The notes: generated by a model not told the origin, from the letters alone. DNA of 64,000 bases from Arthrobacter caoxuetaonis (GCF_023921125.1 NZ_CP099467.1:310001-374000), one strand, 5' to 3'. Counted from the first letter of the stretch, positions 8,778 to 17,289 are shown. A program made the numbers and translations.

Positions 8778-9749
8778 GTGTTTACCGTAATAGCCTCCGC
8801 CGTCTTCCTGGTCGGCGGCCTGATCGTCCTCTCCCTCGGGCGGAAGCTCAAGAAAGCCAACGCCAGCGGCGAGGACAACGGATTCATCTCCGAGATCCCG
8901 TCCATTGCGCCTATCGCCATCGGCACGATCGCCCTGGTCGTCTCGGCGTCCATCCTTGCCTCCGGTGTCTTCACCCAGGTCTCGGCCAAGAACGCCGGCG
9001 TCCTGGTCTCCTTCGGCAAGGTTTCGGAGAAGACTCTCTCCCCCGGTCTGCATGCAAAGCTGCCGTGGCAGAAGGTCGTTGAAATCGACGGCACCATCCA
9101 GACGGACGAATACCGGGGCGATTCCTGTATCCAGGTCCGCATCGGTGACGGCTCCCAGGCCTGTGTCTCCATCACGAACCGCTGGTCCGTCGTAGAATCC
9201 GAAGCCAACCGGGTGTTCCAGGACTTCAAGTCCGATGACCCGACGCTGTCCTTCCGGGACGCTGTCATCAGCACCCAGCTGAAGGCATCCCTGCAGAAGG
9301 CCCTGAGCGACTACAACCCGGTAGCCCAGTTCAACGGTGCCAACAAGGACGCCTCCTCGGCTGAGCTGTCCTTCTCCCCCGATTACGACACGGTTTCCCA
9401 GGTCGTGGAAGAGGACATGAAGGCCCGCCTTGGCACTGAAGCAATGGCGAAGATCGAGAGCATCACGGTCTCCTACATGCAGCTTTCCGAAAACACGCAG
9501 AAGAAGCTTGACGACTACGTCGCGGCGATCGGTGAGACCCGCATTGCCGAGCAGAAGCAGCAGACCGCGGCCGCCCAGGCAGAAGCCAACCGCCAGCTGT
9601 CCTCCTCGGTCAGCAACGACCCGAACGTCCTCGTTTCCAAGTGCATGGACACCCTGGCCGAGTCCGCCGAGAGCGGCTACCAGCTCCCGGCAGGCTTCAG
9701 CTGCTGGCCCGGTACCGGCGGAAGCGTCGTCATCCCCGGCACCCGCTAA
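8778..9749 (+). CDS. SPFH/band-7 domain membrane protein
   Basis: 323 residues. Two N-terminal transmembrane segments (about 2-20 and 45-65) precede an SPFH domain (VSAKNAGVLVSFGKVSEKTLSPGLHAKLPWQKVVEIDG, about 67-105) and a coiled-coil region rich in Glu, Gln and Ala (about 235-285) that ends in a short Cys-containing tail. Prohibitin/HflK-like proteins oligomerise in membrane microdomains. GTG 8778 is taken as start (AAAGCAGG upstream) because longer forms would translate through the promoter. Hairpin terminator follows. Confidence 0.8.
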   Translation: MFTVIASAVFLVGGLIVLSLGRKLKKANASGEDNGFISEIPSIAPIAIGTIALVVSASILASGVFTQVSAKNAGVLVSFGKVSEKTLSPGLHAKLPWQKVVEIDGTIQTDEYRGDSCIQVRIGDGSQACVSITNRWSVVESEANRVFQDFKSDDPTLSFRDAVISTQLKASLQKALSDYNPVAQFNGANKDASSAELSFSPDYDTVSQVVEEDMKARLGTEAMAKIESITVSYMQLSENTQKKLDDYVAAIGETRIAEQKQQTAAAQAEANRQLSSSVSNDPNVLVSKCMDTLAESAESGYQLPAGFSCWPGTGGSVVIPGTR

Positions 9750-9761
9750 CACCAGCCACAG

Positions 9762-9802
9762 ACAGCCCCGGTCCTCCACCCAGCGTGGATGGGCCGGGGC
9801 TG
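9762..9802 (+). terminator. Hairpin terminator
   Basis: Ten-base perfect stem ACAGCCCCGG / CCGGGGCTGT with a 21-base loop directly after the SPFH gene; no strong T-run. Confidence 0.55.
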
Positions 9803-9813
9803 TTCCCGTCCCT

Positions 9814-9844
9814 GGGCAGATTTCTTCCCTCTGCCGCACACATA
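9814..9844 (+). promoter_or_regulatory. GAGAG/CACATA promoter (leadered)
   Basis: GGGCAGAT, 12 bases, CCGCACACATA; the gene starts at 9894 behind an AAGGAG site. Confidence 0.65.
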
Positions 9845-9893
9845 GGGCTTGTGGGCGGTACCAATGCCGGCCCCGGGATCAAGGAGCACCGCA

Positions 9894-10169
9894 ATGACCG
9901 TCACCCGGTTCGATGTCACACCGGCAGCTGAGCAGGACTACCCGGCTGAATGGGCCGAGTACCGGCGCCAGGTCGACGCGCGTGTCCCTGTAGTAACCGG
10001 AGCCCCCGGCACCTGCGATGCCTGCGGGAGATTCCTGAAGAAGGACATCTGGGACAACACCGGCTACGGCCCGATGCTGTTCGGCGGTCTTCTCAGTTTC
10101 GATCCCGGATGCATCAGCATCACGTACAGATGCACCAACGACGACTGCAGCCCCGACGTGCTGTGGTAA
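9894..10169 (+). CDS. Small putative zinc-binding protein
   Basis: 91 residues. CDACG (about 40-44) and a later pair of cysteines (about 79 and 85) suggest a zinc-ribbon-like site. ATG 9894 follows AAGGAGCACCGCA. Thirty-seven bases upstream of the oligoribonuclease gene and probably co-transcribed with it. Function unknown. Confidence 0.65.
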   Translation: MTVTRFDVTPAAEQDYPAEWAEYRRQVDARVPVVTGAPGTCDACGRFLKKDIWDNTGYGPMLFGGLLSFDPGCISITYRCTNDDCSPDVLW

Positions 10170-10206
10170 GCCGCCACGGCCCATCCAACCCCTGAAAGAA
10201 GAACCA

Positions 10207-10791
10207 ATGACCAAACATCCCGTCAACATTCTGTGGGTTGATTTCGAAGCAACCGCCCTGATGAACAACCCGGACGTCGCTCCCCTGGAAGGCGCCGCAG
10301 TCATCACTGACGGCAACCTGAATGAGCTGGCATCCTTCGGCCCGTACGCCATCCACGCCACCGAGGAGGAGCTGGCGGTCATGAACGACTTCGTGACCAA
10401 TATGCACACGAAGACGGGCCTTATTGACCGTGTCCGCGAGGCGACCATGACCCGGTCCGAGTTCGACATCCGCCTCGCTGCGTTCGCGGAACCGTTCTTC
10501 CCCGTCCGGGGCGAAATCATCGACGGCGTCAAATACCGCGGCATGGTGATCGGCGGCAACAGTGTGAAGTACGACTTCGCAGTCATCGAAAAGTTCTTCC
10601 ACCGCACGGGGGCGAACATGGACTACCGCGTGGTCGACGTCTCCTCCATCGGCGAGCTTGCCCGCCGCTGGAACCGCAAGGCATGGGAGGCGATGCCGCC
10701 CAAGGCCAGCGACCACACCGCCATGACGGACATCCGCGCCTCCATTGACGAGCTGCGCTACTACCGCGACAACGGGTTCGGCGGCCTCTAA
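10207..10791 (+). CDS. orn: Oligoribonuclease-like DEDDh exonuclease
   Basis: 194 residues, the usual length for Orn. Exo I is WVDFEATAL (D12, E14), Exo II is in GNSVKYD, and Exo III is DHTAMTDIRASIDELRYYR, with the catalytic His and Asp present. The family trims 2-5-nucleotide RNAs (nanoRNA) to mononucleotides and removes pGpG in c-di-GMP turnover. Exo I differs from chromosomal Orn (usually VDLEMTGL), consistent with a diverged plasmid or phage copy. RBS AAAGAAGAA; strong hairpin after the gene. Confidence 0.85.
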   Translation: MTKHPVNILWVDFEATALMNNPDVAPLEGAAVITDGNLNELASFGPYAIHATEEELAVMNDFVTNMHTKTGLIDRVREATMTRSEFDIRLAAFAEPFFPVRGEIIDGVKYRGMVIGGNSVKYDFAVIEKFFHRTGANMDYRVVDVSSIGELARRWNRKAWEAMPPKASDHTAMTDIRASIDELRYYRDNGFGGL

Positions 10792-10808
10792 CAGCCTGCA
10801 CACCCCCA

Positions 10809-10841
10809 GGGCCCCGGCAGCGTTCACCGCCGCCGGGGCCC
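10809..10841 (+). terminator. Hairpin terminator
   Basis: GGGCCCCGGC / GCCGGGGCCC-type stem with a 13-base loop following the oligoribonuclease gene. Confidence 0.65.
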
Positions 10842-10872
10842 TTCCTCCACCCCGCTTTCAGAAGGGCACCCC

Positions 10873-11748
10873 GTGCAGCATTATGACCATCTGACCGTCG
10901 TCTCCTCGTCCTCCTGGGTGTCCCGGGACCTTGCCTCTGCCGACACCTTCGAGATCAGGGCTACGGTCGGACTCGACATCCCCGCCATGGACGGCACCGC
11001 CCTGTGGTGTTCGGGAAGCTGGGCCATGAGGCTGCTGAAGTCCGGCCGTTCCCACCCATTCCTCTCCGCGGGGCCCGACTGGCTCTCACGGGTTCCCGAG
11101 CGCTTCCTGAGGCGCAGGGTCTGGACCGGAACCCTCGATGCCCTGGAGGGCGCACACGGCCCCCACAAGGCCTTTTACAAGCTCAGCGAGCACAAGCATG
11201 CCCTGGCCCCTGCCGGGCCCGCAGAGGGGCCTCAGGCCTTCCTGGAGATGGTTTCCGCTGCGTTCGGGCATCCCGGTCTGCAGGATGGCGGCGGTGCGGG
11301 CGTGGGAGGCCTGCACTGCACGTGGTCAGAGCTCATGGACTACCGGCGGGAGTACCGGTGCTTCATCGCTCATGGCAAAGTCACCGCCGCATCCGAATAC
11401 ATCCGCCGGGTTCCCGGAATCCACGGCGCCGACGTCGAGATCACCTGGGATGCCTACACCCACGGCGGCTATCCGGACACCGCTGAAGCCGCCGCCTTCG
11501 CCCAGGAGGTTGCCGACGCCATGGGTGCCGACCAGCCGCCGGGGTACAGCCTGGACGTCGGCACTGACGCAGCCGGAAACTACTCCGTCATTGAAGCGAA
11601 CGCTGCCTGGAGCTCCGGGATCTACAACGCCCCGCGGGCAGGAGTAATCGAGTCCCTGCTTGCATCGCAGGAACCGGGCTACGATGACTGGCTGTGGCGG
11701 CCCGATGAACTGTTCTTCTCCCGTTCGCGGCCGTTGCCGGCTCCCTGA
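10873..11748 (+). CDS. ATP-grasp domain protein (DUF4343-like)
   Basis: 291 residues from GTG 10873 behind GAAGGG. The C-terminal half has the ATP-grasp pattern: EYRCFIAHGKVTAASEYIR (about 157-175), then YSLDVGTDAAGNYSVIEANAAWSSGIY with the metal-binding Asp and the E-x-N pair (about 222-250). The family couples ATP hydrolysis to ligation of a carboxylate to an amine or thiol; the substrate cannot be told. Cytoplasmic. Separate from the upstream unit by a hairpin. Confidence 0.75.
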   Translation: MQHYDHLTVVSSSSWVSRDLASADTFEIRATVGLDIPAMDGTALWCSGSWAMRLLKSGRSHPFLSAGPDWLSRVPERFLRRRVWTGTLDALEGAHGPHKAFYKLSEHKHALAPAGPAEGPQAFLEMVSAAFGHPGLQDGGGAGVGGLHCTWSELMDYRREYRCFIAHGKVTAASEYIRRVPGIHGADVEITWDAYTHGGYPDTAEAAAFAQEVADAMGADQPPGYSLDVGTDAAGNYSVIEANAAWSSGIYNAPRAGVIESLLASQEPGYDDWLWRPDELFFSRSRPLPAP

Positions 11749-11786
11749 ACACGGCCCGTCGCGGCCCGGGGCGCATAGAAGAGAAT

Positions 11787-12530
11787 GTGAGCTACTCAAC
11801 GAAACCACCAGCTTCTGCCAGGCACTTCATCCGCGCGTCAGCCGTGGCTGGAGCCCTGGGCCTTGCCCTCGTCCTGGGCGGCTGCAGCTCAGGCGGTGAC
11901 GCGTCCGCCGGCGGCCAGAACACGTCCGTGCAGACAGCCTCAGAAGTGAAGACTTCCTTCGGTACCTACCGCCAGAGCACCATCGACAAGTCCGACCCGG
12001 CTTGGGACCTTCCCGATGACGCAGTGGCCACCGAGGTGCTTGCCGAATACTCCCGGAAAGAGGTGGCCGAGGCCTGGCACTTCGCCCTGTCCTTCACCGC
12101 ACGGGAAGGCATCGACTCTGCCCTGAACGGCGAGGGCGTCAGCGTCCAGGACTGGTGGAAGAAGAACCGGAGCACATTCCATCCGGACAACCAGTCCGAA
12201 ATGCTCACGTCCCTTGAGCAGGGCAAGTCCGTCGTGCAGCGCGAACCGTGGCAGACCCGGGACTACAAGGGCTACTCCTACATCTACGATTCGGGGCCGC
12301 GGGTCCTTGAACGCACTATCACCCCCGACGCCGCCTGGCTGGCACAGGACGGCAGCATCGCCTTCCGCATGAACGTGAACTACACCATGAACGTCGTCCC
12401 CGGGATCGGCTCCGCCGGTGACGGCCGGCAGGTCACCAACGGGTTCATGACCTACTCCGTCCGCAAGACCGACGCCGGCGACTGGGGAATCACCAGCTTC
12501 CTGCACGACCTGCGCACGTTCCCGGGGTAG
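11787..12530 (+). CDS. Secreted lipoprotein
   Basis: 247 residues from GTG 11787. The N-terminus has Arg then a hydrophobic core and lipobox LVLGGC (Cys about 33), so it should be lipidated and held outside the membrane. The mature part (Trp- and Tyr-rich, DWWKKNRSTFHP at about 115) has no recognised domain; an NTF2-like fold such as in Tra accessory lipoproteins is possible. No ribosome site; a CATAGAAG box lies just upstream. Confidence 0.75.
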   Translation: MSYSTKPPASARHFIRASAVAGALGLALVLGGCSSGGDASAGGQNTSVQTASEVKTSFGTYRQSTIDKSDPAWDLPDDAVATEVLAEYSRKEVAEAWHFALSFTAREGIDSALNGEGVSVQDWWKKNRSTFHPDNQSEMLTSLEQGKSVVQREPWQTRDYKGYSYIYDSGPRVLERTITPDAAWLAQDGSIAFRMNVNYTMNVVPGIGSAGDGRQVTNGFMTYSVRKTDAGDWGITSFLHDLRTFPG

Positions 12531-12533
12531 GGC

Positions 12534-12564
12534 GGTGAGAGATTACTCCCCTGCCGCACACATA
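12534..12564 (+). promoter_or_regulatory. GAGAG/CACATA promoter (leaderless)
   Basis: GGTGAGAG, 12 bases, CCGCACACATA, six bases, then ATG 12571. Starts within the last bases of the lipoprotein region. Confidence 0.85.
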
Positions 12565-12570
12565 TTGGGT

Positions 12571-12876
12571 ATGACGACGCCTGCACTTGCCTCCGCCGCC
12601 CACCTGAACGGCCGTCCGCTGACCAGGAAGGAAGTGGAGGGGCTGCCCCCGCTCTCCGTTGTCCTGAACACCGAGCTGAATCCGCACGCATGGCAGAAGC
12701 GGCTCGTGTTCACCGACGAAGGAGCACGCAGGCACCAGTGGTTCTGCACTACCGATGCCGACTGGGGCGAAACCTCCGAACGGCTCATCGAAGAGCATGG
12801 CGACGTCATCCTGCTTTGGCTTCCCAGCGGAGCAGAAATCGAAGCAGCCCTGCGCCGGGCCGACCTGGCCGACTAA
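12571..12876 (+). CDS. Hypothetical protein
   Basis: 101 residues, leaderless start. Trp-rich core (WFCTTDADWGETSERLIEEHGDVILLWLPSG), no membrane segment. Followed after 32 bases by the HA-repeat gene, probably in the same unit. Confidence 0.65.
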   Translation: MTTPALASAAHLNGRPLTRKEVEGLPPLSVVLNTELNPHAWQKRLVFTDEGARRHQWFCTTDADWGETSERLIEEHGDVILLWLPSGAEIEAALRRADLAD

Positions 12877-12908
12877 CCCCCACCCCGTAACAGAACTTGG
12901 ACCCCAGA

Positions 12909-13589
12909 ATGACTACACCAGCTGAAACCACGGCAGAAGCGAAGGTTCCTGCCCCGCCGACCCCGCGGCACAACCGGATCTGGACCGGGGTGTTCAACGA
13001 CTTCACCGCATGGGTGGACGCCAAGGGTGCAATGCCCAAGCGCCGCACCACGGACGCAGAGGAATACCGCCTGGCCAACTGGCTCAACGTCCAGCGCGCC
13101 AACCACCGGGCCGGCAAACTCCACGAGGACTACGTCAAGCGTCTCAGCACCATCCCCGGTGCCTTCCAGACCCGCCCAACCCGCACCCACCGCCAGTGGG
13201 CCGAAGACATTGCTGCGTTCTACGCAAAGAACGGCCGCCTGCCCGGCATCGGATCCAGCGACCAGCATGAACGCTCCCTGGGCCACTACCTCAACGACCG
13301 CCTGCGCCCCGGCCTCCGCGCCGGAATCATCACGGCCGGCGACATCGAGCCGATCGCGGACATCCCCGGCACCGTGGTCCCGGCACGCAAGCGCACCAGC
13401 TCCGACGCATACTTCCGCGACCTCCAGGAGTACGCAGCCAAGCACGGCCGTATGCCCGGGTGGAAGGACTCCCGTCCTCTGGCACGCTGGGTGCGCCGCG
13501 TACTCACCGCATCGGAGAACGAGAACACCTACCGTGCCTACCGTGAAGGCGTTGCCGCCGTCGCCGCCCAGGTGGCCGGCCGCAGCTGA
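12909..13589 (+). CDS. Helicase-associated (HA)-domain repeat protein
   Basis: 226 residues with three diverged repeats of the helicase-associated domain (about 25-78, 92-148 and 160-215). Each has an aromatic/Gly start (FTAWVDAKGAMP, AAFYAKNGRLPG, QEYAAKHGRMPG) and later a W-L or Y-L core with Arg (LANWLNVQRANHRAGKL). The domain is normally appended to DEAD-like helicases and thought to bind nucleic acid; no helicase is attached here. A related two-repeat protein lies at 15575. Confidence 0.7.
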   Translation: MTTPAETTAEAKVPAPPTPRHNRIWTGVFNDFTAWVDAKGAMPKRRTTDAEEYRLANWLNVQRANHRAGKLHEDYVKRLSTIPGAFQTRPTRTHRQWAEDIAAFYAKNGRLPGIGSSDQHERSLGHYLNDRLRPGLRAGIITAGDIEPIADIPGTVVPARKRTSSDAYFRDLQEYAAKHGRMPGWKDSRPLARWVRRVLTASENENTYRAYREGVAAVAAQVAGRS

Positions 13590-13600
13590 CGGGCGTGAGC

Positions 13601-13631
13601 GGGGAGGGACAGGCATGCTGCCGCACACATA
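13601..13631 (+). promoter_or_regulatory. GAGAG/CACATA promoter (leaderless)
   Basis: GGGGAGGG, 12 bases, CCGCACACATA, six bases, then ATG 13638. Heads the run of genes 13638-15493. Confidence 0.8.
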
Positions 13632-13637
13632 GGCGGT

Positions 13638-14120
13638 ATGACTACTTCCCCGCTTCCGGAATCCCCGATGGAAACCATCCTGGGCGCACCCGTGGCTGTC
13701 GTCTGGATCCACCCCGATGCTGCGTACGCCCACATGTCGCTGATTGGGATGAACCGCCGGGACGCAGCCGAAGCCCTTCGCGGGCTGGCCAACGAACTTG
13801 ACCCGCAGCCCAGGAGCAAGCAGGAACCCACGAGCGATTTCACGGCCGTCCTCTCCTCCATCCATGCCGAAGCGGTATCGGCCACAGCAGTAGCCGGGGA
13901 GAGCGAAGAATACCGGTGCGGCTGGGATCAGGCCATGACGGCAGTCGAGACGATCGCCTCCACCTACGAGCCCGCTTTCGCCTACCGTGCGAACGCCGGT
14001 CACTCCGGCTGGATCGACACGGACGTGGTCAACCTCCCGTCCATGCACCGCATGGGCTTCGACGTCGAACGCCGCGCCGTCGGCCCGTGGGAGTCCGTGC
14101 CGCGGGGAGCCAGTGACTGA
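13638..14120 (+). CDS. Hypothetical protein
   Basis: 160 residues, leaderless start. No recognised domain; a helical centre (residues about 40-115) and a C-terminus rich in aromatic residues. First gene of a four- to five-gene run with 2-10 base gaps or overlaps, so likely an operon. Confidence 0.65.
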   Translation: MTTSPLPESPMETILGAPVAVVWIHPDAAYAHMSLIGMNRRDAAEALRGLANELDPQPRSKQEPTSDFTAVLSSIHAEAVSATAVAGESEEYRCGWDQAMTAVETIASTYEPAFAYRANAGHSGWIDTDVVNLPSMHRMGFDVERRAVGPWESVPRGASD

Positions 14121-14122
14121 GC

Positions 14123-14479
14123 ATGTACCCGTTCACCACTGATGACCAGCCCGAGGTTCCGCACCAGCACCGGATCTTCGCCGCGGCCGCGGAACTGCAG
14201 GCCGCCTACGAGGCCGGGGAAGACTTCACGAAGGGCATGCCGCTCTCCGAGTCGATAGTTCTTCTGACCCTCCAGGCTGTCGATGACACCGTTCATGAAA
14301 TGATCGAAAACTGGCGGAATGGTCCGACCGTTCCGGTAAAGATTCCGCCGTATGCCTTACCGGCAGCGCCGTTTCCGAGTGTCCTTGAGCTGCGCGCTGA
14401 AACCAGCGTCATGGTCAGCCGCGAAGGACGGGCCGAACGCGGCCTGCCCCCGGTGAAGACGCACTGGCAGGACGAATGA
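14123..14479 (+). CDS. Hypothetical protein
   Basis: 118 residues, ATG two bases after the previous stop. N-terminal 60 residues helical and acidic, C-terminal part Pro-rich. Overlaps the next gene by ATGA. No family recognised. Confidence 0.6.
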   Translation: MYPFTTDDQPEVPHQHRIFAAAAELQAAYEAGEDFTKGMPLSESIVLLTLQAVDDTVHEMIENWRNGPTVPVKIPPYALPAAPFPSVLELRAETSVMVSREGRAERGLPPVKTHWQDE

Positions 14480-14844
14480 GCTACACCCAGCAGGAAAGAC
14501 TAATGAGCCCCCGCACACTGGACAGCCACTGGCAGGCACGGCTTGATGCCGTTGTCGCCGATGCGCTGAACCCCGCTGTCCGCGAAGCCCACCCGCACAT
14601 GGCAGAAATGCTCCAGGCAGCCGAGAAGTTCGGGCTGGAAGCGCCGGACCTTTTTGCCATAGCACCAACGGAAGAAGATGACCTGACCGTCATCTGGCAG
14701 AACCCCGTCAACCGGGCGACCGTCTCGTGGAAGGAAGACACCTTCGAGGTCGTCGTCCTGCCCGGCGGTCTGAATGCTCCGATGGTGACCCCGAACGCCG
14801 AGGTCGCTGCGGCCTTCGTCGCCGGCCTGCACACCCGTTTCTGA
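14476..14844 (+). CDS. Hypothetical protein
   Basis: 122 residues from the ATGA-overlap start; a second in-frame ATG at 14503 also has a good site (AGGAAAG) and would give 113 residues. Helical N-terminus followed by a beta-rich region (TVIWQNPVNRATVSWKEDTFEVVVL). Unknown function. Confidence 0.6.
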   Translation: MSYTQQERLMSPRTLDSHWQARLDAVVADALNPAVREAHPHMAEMLQAAEKFGLEAPDLFAIAPTEEDDLTVIWQNPVNRATVSWKEDTFEVVVLPGGLNAPMVTPNAEVAAAFVAGLHTRF

Positions 14845-14853
14845 AAGGACCCG

Positions 14854-15117
14854 ATGGACACTTCAGCTCCTGCCCCGCATATCGGCGCTGTCTATGCGGA
14901 GAACGCCACCGGAGACGAATACACGCTCAGCGGACTGCGGTCCCGCGGGCAGGTTTTCCTGGCTGAGAACTCTACCGGCTCCGGACGAATTATCGACAGG
15001 CTGCCCCTTGAGGAACTTGCCGGTAGATTCACCTTCGTGCGCTGCAACCATGACGATTTCTGCTGCACGGCGCACCGCACCCACACAAGCCCTCATCGGG
15101 GATGTCTTCTGCGCTGA
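14854..15117 (+). CDS. Small hypothetical protein
   Basis: 87 residues, ATG behind AAAGGACC. Beta-rich N-terminal 60 residues; the Cys/His-rich C-terminus (CNHDDFCCTAHRTH) could bind metal or be non-native if the end has drifted. Moderate support, resting mainly on the ribosome site and operon position. Confidence 0.5.
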   Translation: MDTSAPAPHIGAVYAENATGDEYTLSGLRSRGQVFLAENSTGSGRIIDRLPLEELAGRFTFVRCNHDDFCCTAHRTHTSPHRGCLLR

Positions 15118-15181
15118 CCTGCGCATTCAATACCCGGGCCGGCCGTGCTGCCACGACATTGCCTGATCCAGAAAGTACGAC

Positions 15182-15493
15182 TTGAACACCATCCTTTTCA
15201 CGGCCGCCTCCCTTGCCGCGACCATCGGCCTTTCCCTGCTCGTGATCCTTCCGGCAGGCCTTCCCGGACGCCGCCGCACCCTGGCAGCCCTGGAGCGGGC
15301 CGAGGCCGGTGCCACGCAGTTCTCGGATCTGGCTGCCCTCATGCACGGGCACGAACACTGGCTTTTCTTCATGCTCCGCGGATCGAGGGAACGCATCGGC
15401 TACCAGTGCGAGAGGCTCCTCGGTGACCTAGGTCTTTCCCAGGAGGAAACAGGGTGGGGCTACTCCCCCGATCTGATCAGTCTCCGCGACTAA
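15182..15493 (+). CDS. Small membrane-anchored protein
   Basis: 103 residues from TTG 15182. A single hydrophobic segment at 3-25 with C-terminal GRRR, then a cytoplasmic helical region with His and Trp (HGHEHWLFFMLRGSRERIGYQ). Unknown function; last gene of the run begun at 13638. Confidence 0.55.
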   Translation: MNTILFTAASLAATIGLSLLVILPAGLPGRRRTLAALERAEAGATQFSDLAALMHGHEHWLFFMLRGSRERIGYQCERLLGDLGLSQEETGWGYSPDLISLRD

Positions 15494-15517
15494 CCCGGCA
15501 GGCCCCGGGACGCTGCT

Positions 15518-15566
15518 TTCGGACTCTGTCCGAATGCGTCTCCGTTTGTCCGAAACCCTGTCCGAA
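15518..15566 (+). promoter_or_regulatory. Palindrome plus two half-sites (candidate operator)
   Basis: A perfect inverted repeat TTCGGAC-TCT-GTCCGAA (15518-15534) followed by two direct copies of GTCCGAA (15548-15554, 15560-15566), ending just upstream of the start at 15575. Looks like a cooperative binding site for a dimeric regulator. This unit has no CACATA box. Confidence 0.55.
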
Positions 15567-15574
15567 ACATAAAG

Positions 15575-16159
15575 TTGCATCTCGTGTACAAAACTGAATG
15601 CCGGGGGACATCGGCGAAAGACAAACGGCTCTTCAGCCGTGCAATGCAGCTGGCCTCCTTCTACCTGGCCCACGGGGCGCTGCCATCGGCTGAATCAGCC
15701 AACATCGAGGAACTCGGCCTGCTCCTGTTCCTCGAATCCACCATCCGACCGCAGTACCAGGCAGGAACCCTCAACCCCGGGATCGCCCATCTCCTGGAAG
15801 CTGTTCCCGGTGCCCTCATCCCCAAATCGCAGGCTGAACAAGCGGCCGGCACTGCAGGAGATGACGAGCCCCCCGCCCAGCTAACCCCGCGCGACGCTGC
15901 GTTCGAGAGATGGCTCATCCGGGCAGAAATCTACGTCGAACGCAACGGTTACCGGCCAACGTACGCCGAAGACAACGGGCTCTACCAATGGCTGAACAGG
16001 GCCCGGCGCCGGCTCGAAACCGAAGGCATGGACCTCCCCTTCGAGGAACGTGTCCGCGCCATCCTGGATTACCCGGACATCCGGACCTTCCGTTACCGGG
16101 CCACCCACGGACTTCCCAACCCCGGTGAAGGCCGCCGCAGGATCCTCGCAGGAGGCTAA
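15575..16159 (+). CDS. HA-like repeat protein
   Basis: 194 residues from TTG 15575 (GTG 15584 is an alternative). Two diverged repeats like those of the helicase-associated domain: residues about 22-82 (YLAHGALPSAES...) and 112-170 (YVERNGYRPTYAEDNGLYQWLNRARRRLE). Related in pattern to the protein at 12909. It is the only gene here whose upstream region is a run of GTCCGAA sites, so it may be separately regulated, perhaps by itself. Confidence 0.6.
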   Translation: MHLVYKTECRGTSAKDKRLFSRAMQLASFYLAHGALPSAESANIEELGLLLFLESTIRPQYQAGTLNPGIAHLLEAVPGALIPKSQAEQAAGTAGDDEPPAQLTPRDAAFERWLIRAEIYVERNGYRPTYAEDNGLYQWLNRARRRLETEGMDLPFEERVRAILDYPDIRTFRYRATHGLPNPGEGRRRILAGG

Positions 16160-16160
16160 C

Positions 16161-16191
16161 GGGCAGAGGAAGCACCCTGTCCGCACACATA
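16161..16191 (+). promoter_or_regulatory. GAGAG/CACATA promoter (leaderless)
   Basis: GGGCAGAG, 12 bases, CCGCACACATA, six bases, then ATG 16198. Confidence 0.8.
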
Positions 16192-16197
16192 GGGGGC

Positions 16198-16788
16198 ATG
16201 GATACAACAGATCAGGCGAACGGGGGCGGCCTTCCCCGGGTCACGGATGCCCGCGGACATGAGATCCGGCCCGGGGACACCGTCATCTACTTCAAAGAAG
16301 GCAAGTTTCCCGAGAAGGTCTCCGGGATCGTCGAATCAGTGGACAAGATGGTCGCCATCGGCGCCCTGGACCAGATCAGTCCCGTCAGGAAGGTCCGCTC
16401 CTACCCGACAACCCGCGTCCGCCCCGCAAACCTGATCGTCGTCGATGCGCTCCCCCACGTCGAGGGCCGCCTGAACACACCTTCGGCTCGTCCGGCACCC
16501 CCGGAACCCCAGTGCGGCGACATGCCCGACATCGAACCGCTGACGCTGCAGGAATACGCGCACCGCCGAGACGCCTACTACGACGCCATGGGGATCACCC
16601 CGTCACCGGCAACGGAGCAGGAACGCGATGAGGCACGGACCCTGCCCGATGCTCTCCGGTACTCACTGGAGAACGCCGTCCGGTCCTATGAGTCCTCCCT
16701 GAACCTTTACCGGGTCCTGGCCGCGCGGCTGGCCTGGGCTGACTACCTGGGCGGCTACACGAACACCGAACCTTCCGGGGAGGCATGA
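16198..16788 (+). CDS. Hypothetical protein with KOW/SH3-like N-terminus
   Basis: 196 residues. The N-terminal 70 residues (HEIRPGDTVIYFKEG...VSGIVESVDKMVAIG) have the look of a small beta-barrel binding module; the C-terminal 90 residues are helical. Leaderless start; overlaps the next gene by ATGATG. Function unknown. Confidence 0.6.
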   Translation: MDTTDQANGGGLPRVTDARGHEIRPGDTVIYFKEGKFPEKVSGIVESVDKMVAIGALDQISPVRKVRSYPTTRVRPANLIVVDALPHVEGRLNTPSARPAPPEPQCGDMPDIEPLTLQEYAHRRDAYYDAMGITPSPATEQERDEARTLPDALRYSLENAVRSYESSLNLYRVLAARLAWADYLGGYTNTEPSGEA

Positions 16789-17288
16789 TGCCTGAGCTGA
16801 CCCTCGCCGAATTCAAGGCCCGCAGCAACGCCCTGAACGCAGCGGCCGGACGCCCTGCCCTGGAACTCAGCGACGAAGAGTGGGGCTGGGTCCAGTCACG
16901 CATCCCCGGCGAGCTCGCCTCCGCGCGTGCCGAGCAGCGGACCCTGGAGGCCAAGCTTGCGTGGGCCGCGGTAACCAGGGAGAACGTCGACGACTTCGCG
17001 TTCCTGTCCGGTGAAACCAGCACCCACCCGCTCATCCACGGCGCCCCGGTAACCCTCGAGGCAGCTGACCTCAGCGGCCGGCACCTCGGAATGACGATGT
17101 GCAGTCTGACATACCGGGAACGCAAGAAGACAGCGGTGCCCGATCCGGGGCAGCGCACCTACTTGGTCTCGAACATCCAGCATCTGAAGAACGGGTGCGT
17201 ACTCATCAACGGGTCCTGGCCCTACCTGCGCCCCGACACCGTCCTGACAGTGGTTGAGGAGGCGGCCTCCGGCGCCCGGGCGGCCTAA
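16785..17288 (+). CDS. Hypothetical protein, paralogue of 19278-19772
   Basis: 167 residues. The C-terminal 100 residues align with the protein at 19278: SGETSTHPLIHG, DLSGRHLGM, SLTYRERK, LVSNIQHLKNG and a closing TVLTVVEE, all present there in order with conservative changes. N-terminus is a charged helix. Conserved His and Asp residues could indicate a binding site, but no family is recognised. Coupled to 16198. Confidence 0.6.
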   Translation: MMPELTLAEFKARSNALNAAAGRPALELSDEEWGWVQSRIPGELASARAEQRTLEAKLAWAAVTRENVDDFAFLSGETSTHPLIHGAPVTLEAADLSGRHLGMTMCSLTYRERKKTAVPDPGQRTYLVSNIQHLKNGCVLINGSWPYLRPDTVLTVVEEAASGARAA

Positions 17289-17289
17289 C

